In this document: positions 6,584-14,438 of the stretch, in pieces | Position numbering within the stretch: the stretch's first letter is position 1 | How the letters are laid out: each line of letters starts with the position of its first letter | Source: an uncultured Collinsella sp. | GTDB taxonomy: Bacteria; Actinomycetota; Coriobacteriia; Coriobacteriales; Coriobacteriaceae | Length of the DNA stretch: 29,767 nucleotides | Assembly: GCA_902493535.1 (NCBI GenBank) | Contig: CABUQG010000022.1 | Coordinates: 1-29,767 of the forward strand | Reading direction: 5' to 3' | The notes under the pieces: generated by a model | What the model was told of the DNA's origin: nothing | What the model saw: only the letters and a program-made list of their open reading frames with translations | The model's database searches: none | Translations under genes and position numbers: made by a program

Positions 6584-8101
6584 ATGGGAACTTATCATAG
6601 TACACGAGGACGCACTTTATCGTGCTCAAGTAAGGTAGCAATCCGCACCGGCATCGCTCCCGACGGGGGTTTGTTTGTCTCGGACGAGCTCGGCACCCAG
6701 CAGGTCGATATCAGCTCGCTTGCAGATAAATCGTACTTTGAAATCGCTCAAGATGTGTTGGGAATGTTACTGAATGATTACACGGCCGAAGAAATTTCGG
6801 CGTGTGTCGACGAGGCATACCGCGGCACGTTCGCGAGTGAAGAGATCACGCCGCTCGTCAAACTCGACGCTGCGCCGGGCGCTGACGCCCCTCAGACCTA
6901 TGTGATGGAGCTCTTTGGCGGCCCCACGAGCGCCTTCAAGGACGTCGCCCTGCAGATGCTCCCCCGCCTCATGGCCCGCACTTCCGCCAAGGACGGCGGC
7001 GCCGAGCGCATCATGATCGTCACCGCCACGTCGGGCGACACGGGCAAGGCAGCACTCGCCGGCTTTGCCAACGCCCCGGGCACGGGCATCACCGTCTTTT
7101 ATCCCGAGGGCAAAGTCAGCCGCGTGCAGAATCTGCAGATGTCCACTCAGGAGGGCGATAACGTCGCTGTCTGCGGCATCCGCGGCAACTTCGACGACGC
7201 CCAGAGTGCCGTCAAGCGCATCTTTGCCGATAAGGAGCTTGCCGAGCGTCTGGAGGCTGCCGGCACGGTGCTTTCGAGCGCCAACTCCATCAACGTCGGC
7301 CGTCTGGTACCGCAGGTCGTCTACTACTTTGCCGCCTATGCGCAGCTGCTGCGCGCCGGCGCTATCGAGGCTGGCGACGCCGTGGAGTTCTGCGTACCGA
7401 CCGGCAACTTTGGCGATATCCTGGCCGGCTACTACGCCAAGCGCATGGGTCTGCCCGTCGCCAAGCTCGTCGTGGCCAGCGACAAGAACAACGTGCTTGC
7501 CGACTTCCTGACCACCGGCGTCTACGACCGCAACCGTCCGTTCTTCACGACCATCTCGCCTTCGATGGACATCCTCATCAGCTCTAACCTGGAGCGTATG
7601 CTGTACTTCCTGTCCGATGGCGACTGCGAGCTTGTTGCCGGCCTTATGGAGCAGCTGGCACAGACTGGTCGCTACGAGGTTCCCGCCGACCTGCTGGCAA
7701 AGATTCAGAGCGTCTTTGGCTGCGGCTGGGCCAGCGAGGACGAGGTCCGCGCCGCCATCAAGAGCTGCTGGGATACAAACGGCTACGTGATCGACCCGCA
7801 CACCGCTTGCGGCTATCACGTCTTTGAAAAGGTCGCTCCCGCCGAGGGCGCCAAGGCCCGCGTGCTGCTTTCGACCGCCAGCCCCTACAAGTTCCCGCGC
7901 GCCTGCTGCGACGCCCTGGGCCTCGACGTTCCCGAGGACGACTTTGAGGCTATGCGCGTGCTCGAGCAGGCAACCAACACGGTTGCCCCGGTCCAGCTCG
8001 CCGAGCTCGAGTCCAAGCCCGTCCGCTTCGAAGACGTCTGCGACGTAGCCGACATGGCCAACTACGTAGAGCAGGCTGCAAAAAAGATGGCTACCAACTA
8101 A
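6584..8101 (+). CDS. thrC: Threonine synthase
   Basis: Converts O-phosphohomoserine to threonine using pyridoxal phosphate. The protein is 505 residues if started at the ATG at 6584, giving MGTYHSTRGRTLSC, the usual family N-terminus; a GAGGAG ribosome site lies 10 bases upstream. An in-frame ATG at 6539 would add 15 unlikely residues. PLP-binding Lys119 sits in GGPTSAFKD. The phosphate-binding ATSGDTGKAALAGF follows about 30 residues later, and NSINVGRLVPQ is also typical of the class. Length and motifs fit the long bacterial/fungal type. It is divergent from lysC and precedes thrB on the same strand, separated by a terminator and a large hairpin. Confidence 0.96.
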   Translation: MGTYHSTRGRTLSCSSKVAIRTGIAPDGGLFVSDELGTQQVDISSLADKSYFEIAQDVLGMLLNDYTAEEISACVDEAYRGTFASEEITPLVKLDAAPGADAPQTYVMELFGGPTSAFKDVALQMLPRLMARTSAKDGGAERIMIVTATSGDTGKAALAGFANAPGTGITVFYPEGKVSRVQNLQMSTQEGDNVAVCGIRGNFDDAQSAVKRIFADKELAERLEAAGTVLSSANSINVGRLVPQVVYYFAAYAQLLRAGAIEAGDAVEFCVPTGNFGDILAGYYAKRMGLPVAKLVVASDKNNVLADFLTTGVYDRNRPFFTTISPSMDILISSNLERMLYFLSDGDCELVAGLMEQLAQTGRYEVPADLLAKIQSVFGCGWASEDEVRAAIKSCWDTNGYVIDPHTACGYHVFEKVAPAEGAKARVLLSTASPYKFPRACCDALGLDVPEDDFEAMRVLEQATNTVAPVQLAELESKPVRFEDVCDVADMANYVEQAAKKMATN

Positions 8102-8112
8102 ACCCTTACTAG

Positions 8113-8138
8113 GCGCCGGCGAAAGCCGGCGCACCTTC
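8113..8138 (+). terminator. Intrinsic terminator after thrC
   Basis: GCGCCGGC and GCCGGCGC pair perfectly around a GAAA tetraloop (8113-8132), and a T-rich stretch ACCTTCTTTT follows. It is 11 bp after the thrC stop and should limit read-through into thrB. Confidence 0.8.
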
Positions 8139-8180
8139 TTTTATCAGATACTCACCGGGATAATGACGAGCTGACATGCG

Positions 8181-8286
8181 GGTCTGCCTGTTTAGTTCGT
8201 CGCGAGTTCCGCACGAGCCGGAAAGCACTTAATGTGCTTTCCGAGCGAGCCAGGACTGCCCGAGCAGCGAACTAAACAGGCAGACC
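8181..8286 (+). repeat. Two-tier inverted repeat between thrC and thrB
   Basis: Perfect 19-bp outer arms (8181-8199 with 8268-8286) enclose an inner 10-bp stem, CGGAAAGCAC with its complement (8219-8243). Between them are unpaired segments with TTCCGCA on one side and AGGAC on the other, recalling part of the loop motif in the three related 3'-UTR hairpins. The right arm ends 4 bp before the thrB ribosome site AGGAG, so folding could affect thrB expression. Confidence 0.7.
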
Positions 8287-8301
8287 GCCCAGGAGATTCC
8301 C

Positions 8302-9183
8302 ATGATCAAAATCACCGTCCCCGCCACCAGCGCGAACCTAGGCATTGGCTACGACACCCTCGGCATGGCCGTCAGCCTCTACTCGCACTTCACCTTCGAG
8401 CGCGCCGACAAGCTCACCATCACGGGCTGCCCCGAGGAATTCCAAAACGAGAACAACCTGGTCTACGTTAGCTTTGTCGATGCACTGGCCGCATGGGGCG
8501 AGCCGGCCTTCCCCGTCGCCATCGACATTCAGACTGACGTCCCCGTCGCCCGCGGCCTGGGCTCCAGCTCCACCTGTGTCGTCGCCGGCATTATGGCCGC
8601 CGCCGCGCTGACAGGCCACACCGTCGACCGTGCCGAGCTCGTCCGCATTGCCACCGAGGTCGAGGGCCATCCCGATAACGTCGCCCCCGCTATCCTGGGC
8701 GGCGCCGTCTGCTCCTTTACGCCGACCGATTCGCTCCCCCAGTGCCTGCGCTACGAGGTGAGCGATCGCCTGCGTTTTATTACCGTGATTCCTCCCTACG
8801 AGGTGCATACGAGCGAGGCGCGCAAGGTCGTGCCGCAGGAGGTTCCGCTCTCCACCGCCGTATGGCAGATGGGCCGCATCGCCGGCATGACGCGCGGCTT
8901 GGAGACTGGTGACCTGGACCTGATTGCCGCCGCTAATGACGACCGCATTCAAGAGCCCTATCGTCGCCGTCTGATTCCCGACTACAACGCCGTGCGCGAC
9001 ACCTGCCTTAACGGAGGCGCCAAGACCATCTGGATCAGCGGCTCGGGCTCGACCCTCATGGCCGTGACTGACGACACCATCGTGGCAAAGTTCCTACAGG
9101 TCAAGCTGCGTGAGCAGTTCCCCAAGTGTGAGACGTATATTCTGACGTGCGACACCGAAGGCGCTCAAATCGAGTACCTGTAG
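8302..9183 (+). CDS. thrB: Homoserine kinase
   Basis: Phosphorylates homoserine to O-phosphohomoserine, the substrate of the adjacent thrC product. The 293-residue GHMP-family kinase starts MIKITVPATSANLGIGYDTLG. It has the ATP-binding glycine/serine loop PVARGLGSSST at residues 81-91 and a C-terminal GHMP motif around TIWISGSGSTLMAV. An AGGAG ribosome site lies 6 bases before the ATG. thrC precedes it but with a terminator and long hairpin between, so independent or attenuated expression is likely. Homoserine dehydrogenase is not in the window. The stop codon is inside the outermost arm of a nested inverted repeat. Confidence 0.96.
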   Translation: MIKITVPATSANLGIGYDTLGMAVSLYSHFTFERADKLTITGCPEEFQNENNLVYVSFVDALAAWGEPAFPVAIDIQTDVPVARGLGSSSTCVVAGIMAAAALTGHTVDRAELVRIATEVEGHPDNVAPAILGGAVCSFTPTDSLPQCLRYEVSDRLRFITVIPPYEVHTSEARKVVPQEVPLSTAVWQMGRIAGMTRGLETGDLDLIAAANDDRIQEPYRRRLIPDYNAVRDTCLNGGAKTIWISGSGSTLMAVTDDTIVAKFLQVKLREQFPKCETYILTCDTEGAQIEYL

Positions 9184-9363
9184 ACATCGCCGATCGGTCT
9201 GTCCGGGCCACCCAGGGGCATCCCCTTAAAAACGTCCTCGCACTTGAGGCCCGCTTATCCTGCTCCTTCGGAGCTGCGGATAAGCGGGCCTCGTGCTGCG
9301 GAATGTTTTTAAGGGGATGCCCCTGGGTGGCCCTATGGCAACGTGGCAAGCGATGTCTACAGG
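9177..9363 (+). terminator. Nested long hairpin after thrB
   Basis: The outermost 14-bp arms (9177-9190 with 9350-9363) include the thrB stop codon. Inside are perfect 29-bp arms (9205-9233 with 9305-9333), then a 14-bp inner stem (9246-9259 with 9279-9292) and a small apical hairpin. The internal loop, AACGTCCTCGCAC (9231-9243) facing GTGCTGCGGAATGTT (9293-9307), is the same motif as in the hairpins after asd and after the glycyl-radical gene. It separates convergent thrB and engB and probably ends thrB transcription. Confidence 0.8.
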
Positions 9364-9441
9364 GACCCACGCTTTGAAGGGGCGCCGGGCTGAAATTATG
9401 GCCTTTTATTGATAGGGGCTCTTGCTAGGCTGGGGCACTTA

Positions 9442-10032
9442 TTAGAGGCAGGCCTCGGCGATGCGCTTTTTGAGTTCGTCGATGCCGGCGCCGGTCTGGG
9501 AGCTTGTGATGATTACGTTCTCGGCCGGGACGTTGAGCTGCTTTTTGATGGCTGCTGCCTGGCGGGCCTGCTGGGTGCGGCTGAGCTTGTCGGCCTTGGT
9601 GAGGCAGACGATAAAGTTGAACTCGTTGCCCTGCAGGTAGTCGATCATGTCATGGTCGAGCTTACTGGGGTCATGGCGAATGTCCACTAGCGACACAACC
9701 AAGTTAAAGCTGCGCTCGGAGTCGAAGAAGTCGCCGATGAGCTCGGCCCAGCGGTCGCGCTCGGCCTTGGAACGACGGGCGAAACCGTAGCCCGGCAGGT
9801 CCACAAAGTGCACGTCGTCGGCCTCGAAGAAATTGATGTTGCTCGTCTTGCCCGGCGTGCTCGAAACCTTCACCAGGTTCTTGCGGCCAAAGAGCTTGTT
9901 CATGATGGACGACTTGCCCACATTTGAGCGGCCAACGAAGCTCACCTCGGGACAGGTGGACTCGGGGATCTGCGAAACCTTGCCGTAGCTGGCGACGAAC
10001 TTGGCAAGCTGGTAGTTAATGGAATCGGCCAT
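9442..10032 (-). CDS. engB: Ribosome biogenesis GTP-binding protein EngB/YsxC
   Basis: A small TRAFAC-class GTPase needed for large ribosomal subunit assembly. It has 196 residues from the ATG at 10032, which has an AAGGAG ribosome site; a longer in-frame extension to 10299 overlaps mtnN in an unnatural composition and is rejected. The GTPase motifs are clear: G1 GRSNVGKSS at residues 34-42, a G2 threonine in STPGKT, G3 DLPGYG at 78-83, G4 TKAD, and G5 SSQTGAG. It lies 37 bp downstream of mtnN on the same strand, so co-transcription is likely. It faces thrB. Confidence 0.95.
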   Translation of the reverse strand: MADSINYQLAKFVASYGKVSQIPESTCPEVSFVGRSNVGKSSIMNKLFGRKNLVKVSSTPGKTSNINFFEADDVHFVDLPGYGFARRSKAERDRWAELIGDFFDSERSFNLVVSLVDIRHDPSKLDHDMIDYLQGNEFNFIVCLTKADKLSRTQQARQAAAIKKQLNVPAENVIITSSQTGAGIDELKKRIAEACL

Positions 10033-10069
10033 GGACACTCCTTGGTCGTAGGATCTTGCAAAAAACGCG

Positions 10070-10810
10070 CTATTGCGCAGCGGCAATGCGTCGAACGATA
10101 TCGAGCGTGATATCGCTTGCGGCACGCGCATACTCGAACAAATCGAACTCGCGGTCGCAAATCGCATCATACGCCTCGTCACAATTATCGCTGATAGCAC
10201 GCAGCACCAGGCAATCGACACCATTTTTGGTTGCGACATGGGCAATTGCCGCGCCCTCCATGCCGACACAATCGGCATGCGTCGCCTCGATGGCATCATT
10301 GCGCATAGCGGCGCCCGTCACAAAGCGGTTACCCGTGGCAATCGTGCCGACCAGGAACTGCTTTGCGCCCTCGTTCGAAGCGGTCGCATTTGTCGAAGCA
10401 TCAACAAACCCACGCTCAGCAAGCACATCGGCGGCAATATCGACCAGCGCAGGCGTCGAGACAAACTCCTCGAGCCCCGGTGCAGACTCGGCGATAAGCG
10501 CGGTATCGGTATCTAGATAGCGCAGGCATTTGCCAATGACGACATCGTCGATATGGAGCTTGGGATTCAGGCCACCTGCGATACCAGAAAACACAACTGC
10601 CTGTGGAGCATACTTGCTAATGAGGTGCTGTGTTGCGGCGGCAGCGTTTACCGTGCCCATACCCGCCGTCGTGGCGACAATCGACAGGCCGTCGAGCCCG
10701 CCGGTCACAACGTTCAAGCCCGCCTCCTGTACCATGCAAACGTTGCTCAACTCTTCCTTAATCTGCATGATCTCTTTTTCGAGCGCACCGATAATCGCGA
10801 TGGTAGCCAT
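10070..10810 (-). CDS. mtnN: 5'-methylthioadenosine/S-adenosylhomocysteine nucleosidase
   Basis: Cleaves adenine from methylthioadenosine and S-adenosylhomocysteine, recycling SAM by-products and feeding the LuxS route if present. The 246-residue protein opens with IAIIGALEKEI, containing the conserved catalytic glutamate. FSGIAGGLNPKLHIDDVVIG forms the phosphorylase-family core, VGMEGAAIAHVA is the substrate-binding segment, and AISDNCDEA carries the catalytic aspartate. The ATG at 10810 with GGGGAA upstream is preferred over an in-frame TTG at 10822. It probably forms an operon with engB. Confidence 0.95.
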   Translation of the reverse strand: MATIAIIGALEKEIMQIKEELSNVCMVQEAGLNVVTGGLDGLSIVATTAGMGTVNAAAATQHLISKYAPQAVVFSGIAGGLNPKLHIDDVVIGKCLRYLDTDTALIAESAPGLEEFVSTPALVDIAADVLAERGFVDASTNATASNEGAKQFLVGTIATGNRFVTGAAMRNDAIEATHADCVGMEGAAIAHVATKNGVDCLVLRAISDNCDEAYDAICDREFDLFEYARAASDITLDIVRRIAAAQ

Positions 10811-10864
10811 GCCATTCCCCAAACCTATACGAAATTCTCAACCACGGTATGGTACCAGCATTTT

Positions 10865-10881
10865 GTTTGACCTCGTCAAAC
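10865..10881. promoter_or_regulatory. Palindrome between the hydrolase gene and mtnN
   Basis: GTTTGAC and GTCAAAC are separated by 3 bp, giving a perfect 7-bp inverted repeat. It lies 7 bp past the stop of the serine hydrolase gene and about 55 bp upstream of mtnN. A repressor site or weak terminator are both possible; no T-tract follows. Confidence 0.35.
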
Positions 10882-10888
10882 GAACACG

Positions 10889-11986
10889 TTAGGCCAGCGC
10901 AGCTCGCGTATCAAAGAATATCTTAGCAATCGCAGCCACCAGCTCACTCGAGCGATCACTCCATGGCATCGATGTCATGATGCTCATAATGTAGGTGTCG
11001 CCATCGACATCGATGAGGCCCGCATCGCATGTCGAATAGCAACCATCCTCGCTAATCCAGCCGGCCTTGTTGCGCACCAGGGCTTGGTCGTCCGCAATGC
11101 CGTCGCGGATAAAGGACCGGGTCGTAGAGGCCAGAAGATCCGATAGCCATTGCGACGTCTCGGTATCACGGCTCAAATACTCGCTCATCTCGCGCCACAA
11201 TTTGGCCGAGGTGCGCGGGCAATAGGTGGGAAAATCACTCATTGGATCGAGTGCGGTATCGTAATCGATGCCAAGACTGGCAATCCAATCCTCGTAACCG
11301 ACACGGTCAAACGCCGCGCGTAACGCAATAAACGAATCGTTGTCCGAATTAACGACCGCGGCATCGATCAGGTCGCGCACCGTCTGCCAACCCATGTTGT
11401 AGCCACCATAGGTGCCAAGGGAATCATCGAGTGAAACCTGACCCGTCTCGACCAGAGATTCGCAGATGTACAACGCATAGAGCGCCTTGTAGCTACTCGC
11501 GCCGTAAACCTCGACATCGGGGTTATACGTCACGCCCTTGCCGCTTGACAGGTCGTAGAACACCACGCCCACATCGCCTAGCTCCTGCGCCCGACTCAGG
11601 GCATCCTGGAGCAAGGCAAGGCTCTCATCCTCCAAGGTAGGAGTCTTGTTATCCACCAACGAGAAGGTCTGAACGGTATCACCCGAAGGGATATCGTTGA
11701 AGTCCGCCTTCGAAAGTCTCGTCTTGAGATCTGCCGACGCTTTGGACTTTGAAACCTTCTCGTTTTGCGTCTGTACCGTTGACGCATCTGAGCGTGCCAT
11801 TCGCTCCGACGCGTAGGTTTTGGCGGTAATTCCGAGGATAATAATCGCCAACGTTAGCATCCCAATGGCGGCAATCTTCGTCACGCGGACGCGAGCGTCG
11901 GCAAGGCCACGCGAAGACGTGCCCTTCGTCTCATATCTGCTGCTATGCTGCGGCATATACTCGTCCCGCGATGCGTTGTTTCGCAC
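10889..11986 (-). CDS. Membrane-anchored beta-lactamase-fold serine hydrolase
   Basis: A 365-residue protein with a cytoplasmic N-terminus, one membrane anchor at about residues 37-57, and an extracytoplasmic class A beta-lactamase-like domain from about residue 120. The three active-site motifs are present: SSYK (Ser164, Lys167), SDN (214-216), and KAG (307-309, in place of the usual KTG). Such proteins include class A beta-lactamases and related penicillin-interacting or peptidoglycan enzymes; the anchored form and the KAG variant make true antibiotic hydrolysis uncertain. The start is GTG at 11986 with a CAGGAG ribosome site; an ATG ten codons later is an alternative. It is monocistronic. 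Confidence 0.85.
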   Translation of the reverse strand: MRNNASRDEYMPQHSSRYETKGTSSRGLADARVRVTKIAAIGMLTLAIIILGITAKTYASERMARSDASTVQTQNEKVSKSKASADLKTRLSKADFNDIPSGDTVQTFSLVDNKTPTLEDESLALLQDALSRAQELGDVGVVFYDLSSGKGVTYNPDVEVYGASSYKALYALYICESLVETGQVSLDDSLGTYGGYNMGWQTVRDLIDAAVVNSDNDSFIALRAAFDRVGYEDWIASLGIDYDTALDPMSDFPTYCPRTSAKLWREMSEYLSRDTETSQWLSDLLASTTRSFIRDGIADDQALVRNKAGWISEDGCYSTCDAGLIDVDGDTYIMSIMTSMPWSDRSSELVAAIAKIFFDTRAALA

Positions 11987-12144
11987 GTGGTCTCCTGACT
12001 GCTACCGTTCATATACGAGCAGCATAATACCGAGCAGGCATTTCTTTCCAAAGATATTCAGCGGCGTTTAAGGCGTCTTTAAAGAAACCACAAGCGTATT
12101 TATCCAAATGGCGCGATTCTGTTGCGCATCTCCGCCCAAAATGC

Positions 12145-12211
12145 AGTTGCGGTGGAATAGTTCCTATTTGGGCGGCATAAGCCGAAAAACAAGAACTATT
12201 CCACCGCAACT
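12145..12211. repeat. 19-bp perfect inverted repeat
   Basis: AGTTGCGGTGGAATAGTTC at 12145-12163 is exactly complementary to 12193-12211. The 29-nt loop contains a smaller GGC...GCC hairpin and an A-rich stretch. It lies downstream of pflA and upstream of the serine hydrolase gene. It could be a terminator or a dispersed genomic repeat. Confidence 0.65.
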
Positions 12212-12247
12212 TGACGGGGCTCTTTGGCAATCAACTTGGTGCCCAGG

Positions 12248-12280
12248 GGCACTCATTTAAGTCTGTCCCCAATGAGTGCC
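12248..12280 (-). terminator. Hairpin after pflA
   Basis: GGCACTCATT (12248-12257) pairs with AATGAGTGCC (12271-12280) around a 13-nt loop; extra G and C pairs flank it imperfectly. It is about 22 bp past the pflA stop and is the first candidate terminator for that gene. Confidence 0.55.
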
Positions 12281-12302
12281 TTTGGGGAGCGAATATGGCT
12301 CG

Positions 12303-13121
12303 CTAGCCGATGGCGTTTTTGAGTTCCGTGCGGCGCTTTTTCATGCCGGTCATAACGGCATTGCGCAGCTCGGGCATGCGCGCGGTATCCATCTGGGGCA
12401 CGCCCTCAAGCTTATAGGGAATGCCCAGTTGCTCGTACTTGACGACACCCATCGTGTGATACGGCAGCATCTCCAGGCCGACCACGTTATGCCACGGGGC
12501 AATCAGGCGGCCGAGCGCCTCGCACTCCTCCACCGTGTCGGTAATGCCCGGCACCACCACGTGGCGAATAACAACCTTAATCTTGCGACGGGCAAGCTCA
12601 TCGCCAAACGCCAGAATGCGTGCGGGATCGCAACCGGTCAGCTTTTTATGCTCGACGGGATCGGCGTGTTTAATGTCGAGCAGCACCATGTCGGTCTCGT
12701 TGAGTACGGCATCGAACTTCTCGGGATGGTTGGGGTCAAACGCATAGCCGCAGCTGTCGAGGCAGGTATGCACGCGGCCATCGGGGTTGTTGTGCATTGC
12801 ACGGAACAGATCGGCCAAAAACTCGGGCTGCAGGAGCGGCTCGCCACCCGAAACCGTAATGCCGCCGCTGCGGTAAAACTCATGGTTACTCTGGAACTCG
12901 TCCATCAGATGCTCGACGGTCACCATGGTGCCGCCGTGAACAGACCAGGTATCGGGATTGTGGCAATACGCGCAGCGCATGGGACAGCCCTGGACAAACA
13001 CTACAAAGCGGATGCCGGGACCGTCGACCGTTCCCATCGTCTCGATTGAATGCACGCGGCCTAGGGCAAATGCGGAGTCCTCGGGACGAGCGTCCACACC
13101 CTCGAGCGTCATCTCAGCCAT
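12303..13121 (-). CDS. pflA: Pyruvate formate-lyase-activating enzyme
   Basis: A radical SAM enzyme that puts the glycyl radical on pyruvate formate-lyase under anaerobic conditions. The cluster-binding motif is C46-x3-C50-x2-C53 in QGCPMRCAYCHNPDTW. GTVDGPGIRFVVF before it and GGITVSGGEPLLQPEF after it are typical of PFL activases. The 272-residue length from the ATG at 13121 (AAGG upstream) includes about 18 residues more than usual at the N-terminus; an ATG at 13142 would be longer still. It is not next to pflB, which lies 7.5 kb away, so it must be regulated separately. Its partner in this genome has a detached glycyl-radical domain. Confidence 0.94.
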   Translation of the reverse strand: MAEMTLEGVDARPEDSAFALGRVHSIETMGTVDGPGIRFVVFVQGCPMRCAYCHNPDTWSVHGGTMVTVEHLMDEFQSNHEFYRSGGITVSGGEPLLQPEFLADLFRAMHNNPDGRVHTCLDSCGYAFDPNHPEKFDAVLNETDMVLLDIKHADPVEHKKLTGCDPARILAFGDELARRKIKVVIRHVVVPGITDTVEECEALGRLIAPWHNVVGLEMLPYHTMGVVKYEQLGIPYKLEGVPQMDTARMPELRNAVMTGMKKRRTELKNAIG

Positions 13122-13243
13122 TCCCGCTACCTTGCCTCTCATTGGTTTTAGCTAGATAAATGCCAGAGTCATTCTAGCCCATATGCATGATGGCGAAACG
13201 GTTTAGCAGTCAATTGGGTTGTTCTATTTGGCCCCACGCAAGA

Positions 13244-13276
13244 GCGGCGGGAAGGTTATCGCAACCCGCCCGCCGC
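13244..13276 (-). terminator. GC-rich hairpin after degV
   Basis: GCGGCGGG (13244-13251) pairs with CCCGCCGC (13269-13276), 31 bp beyond the degV stop. No T-tract follows, so function as a terminator is only probable. Confidence 0.45.
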
Positions 13277-13307
13277 CGAGGCAATAGAAATCGATAGACG
13301 CTAGGCC

Positions 13308-14162
13308 TTACGCTTTAAGCGTGAGCACCGCACCGAAGGCGGTCGGGCCGCAATGGCTCGAGATGACACCGCCGACCTGAGTCCAGGTAACGTCCTTAAA
13401 GCCCAGGTCGTGCGCATAGACTTCCATGTCGTCGCGCAGCTCCTGGGAAAGACCTACCGAATACGCCAGCCCAATGTGCGAGTAGTCAATCTCGCCCTTC
13501 GCAACCATGTGGTCAATAAAGGCACGGGCGCACTTGAGCATAGAGCCGCGGAACTTCTTGGTCGCCACAAACTTACCGCCCGTTACCTCAATGCAGGGCT
13601 TAATCTTGAGCAGGTGGGCGCCAAGGAATGCCACGTTGGACAGACGACCGCCTGCCTTAAGGAAGGCTAGGTCGGTAGGAACAAAGCCCAGCAGCACACG
13701 GTCCATGACGGAATTCGTAAAAGCAAAGATCTCGTCGACGGTGGCATCGGGGTGAGCCTCGATGTATTTGGCGGTCTCGACGACAACGAGCGACTGGCCC
13801 ACCGAGACAAAGCGCGTGTCCACGGAGTAGACGTAGTCGCGACCCTTGGCGGCGATCTTCGATGATTGATGCGAGCAGGTCGTGGCCTCGGAGTACGCAA
13901 GATGCAGAATGGTCGCATCGGGCTGCTCGGCATGGATACGGTCATATACGTGCGCAAAATCCGCAGGCGCACAGCCACTGGTCTTGGGCATTACGCCAAA
14001 CTCGTTGCAGCGTGAATAAATCTCGAGCGGATCGATCGAACCGTCCTCGACGGTCTCGTCACCAATCGTGACATGCATGGGCACGCGCACGATGCCGTAG
14101 CGCTCGCAAAGCTCCGGCGTCACATCCGACCCAGACTCAACCACGATTACGTACTTGTCCAT
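13308..14162 (-). CDS. DegV family fatty-acid-binding protein
   Basis: DegV/FakB proteins bind a single fatty acid and present it to the kinase FakA for use in phospholipids. The 284-residue protein starts MDKYVIVVESGSDVTPE. It has the family features VRVPMHVTIGDETVEDG, SGCAPADF (SQPS-like loop that contacts the ligand head), a VDTRFVSVGQSLVV segment, and GRLSNVAFLGAHLLKIKPCIEV. The start at 14162 matches the family, although the ribosome site is weak; an in-frame ATG eight codons upstream is an alternative. It is monocistronic. The ligand cannot be told from sequence. Confidence 0.9.
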   Translation of the reverse strand: MDKYVIVVESGSDVTPELCERYGIVRVPMHVTIGDETVEDGSIDPLEIYSRCNEFGVMPKTSGCAPADFAHVYDRIHAEQPDATILHLAYSEATTCSHQSSKIAAKGRDYVYSVDTRFVSVGQSLVVVETAKYIEAHPDATVDEIFAFTNSVMDRVLLGFVPTDLAFLKAGGRLSNVAFLGAHLLKIKPCIEVTGGKFVATKKFRGSMLKCARAFIDHMVAKGEIDYSHIGLAYSVGLSQELRDDMEVYAHDLGFKDVTWTQVGGVISSHCGPTAFGAVLTLKA

Positions 14163-14438
14163 TATTATCACGACCCATCTCAACATTGGCTTTTCAATAC
14201 ATGGCACGGACCGCCGCACTGTTGCACAACAGCGTCCAAGCGCCAAAGAGACGCCGCCCCTTGCACACAACAAAGGACAGCGTCTCCCTGGAAAACTCCG
14301 TGCTTATCTAAGATTCTACACGGTTTATTAAGGAGGGTTACTTATTCCGCAAACGGTCGTTATATGCGGTAAGCGGTAGTTGGCCGCGACAACTGCGACA
14401 CATTCCGTCCAGTAAATCCAATCGTGCTCCACGCACGG
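14163..14438. other. Upstream region of degV and end of the sucrose operon
   Basis: 276 bp without a gene. The degV leader (minus strand) holds a GAGACGC/GCGTCTC stem (near 14250-14285) and a 14-nt palindrome CTGTTGCACAACAG near 14219. Near the left end of the hydrolase gene there is a short CGTGC/GCACG hairpin that may end the sucrose operon. No clear promoter hexamers stand out. Confidence 0.4.

Noticed and set aside
5307..6638. 443-codon frame opposite lysC
   Set aside because: Antisense shadow; His/Leu/Gly-rich with no domain.
6767..8134. 455-codon frame opposite thrC
   Set aside because: Antisense shadow of a well-supported gene.
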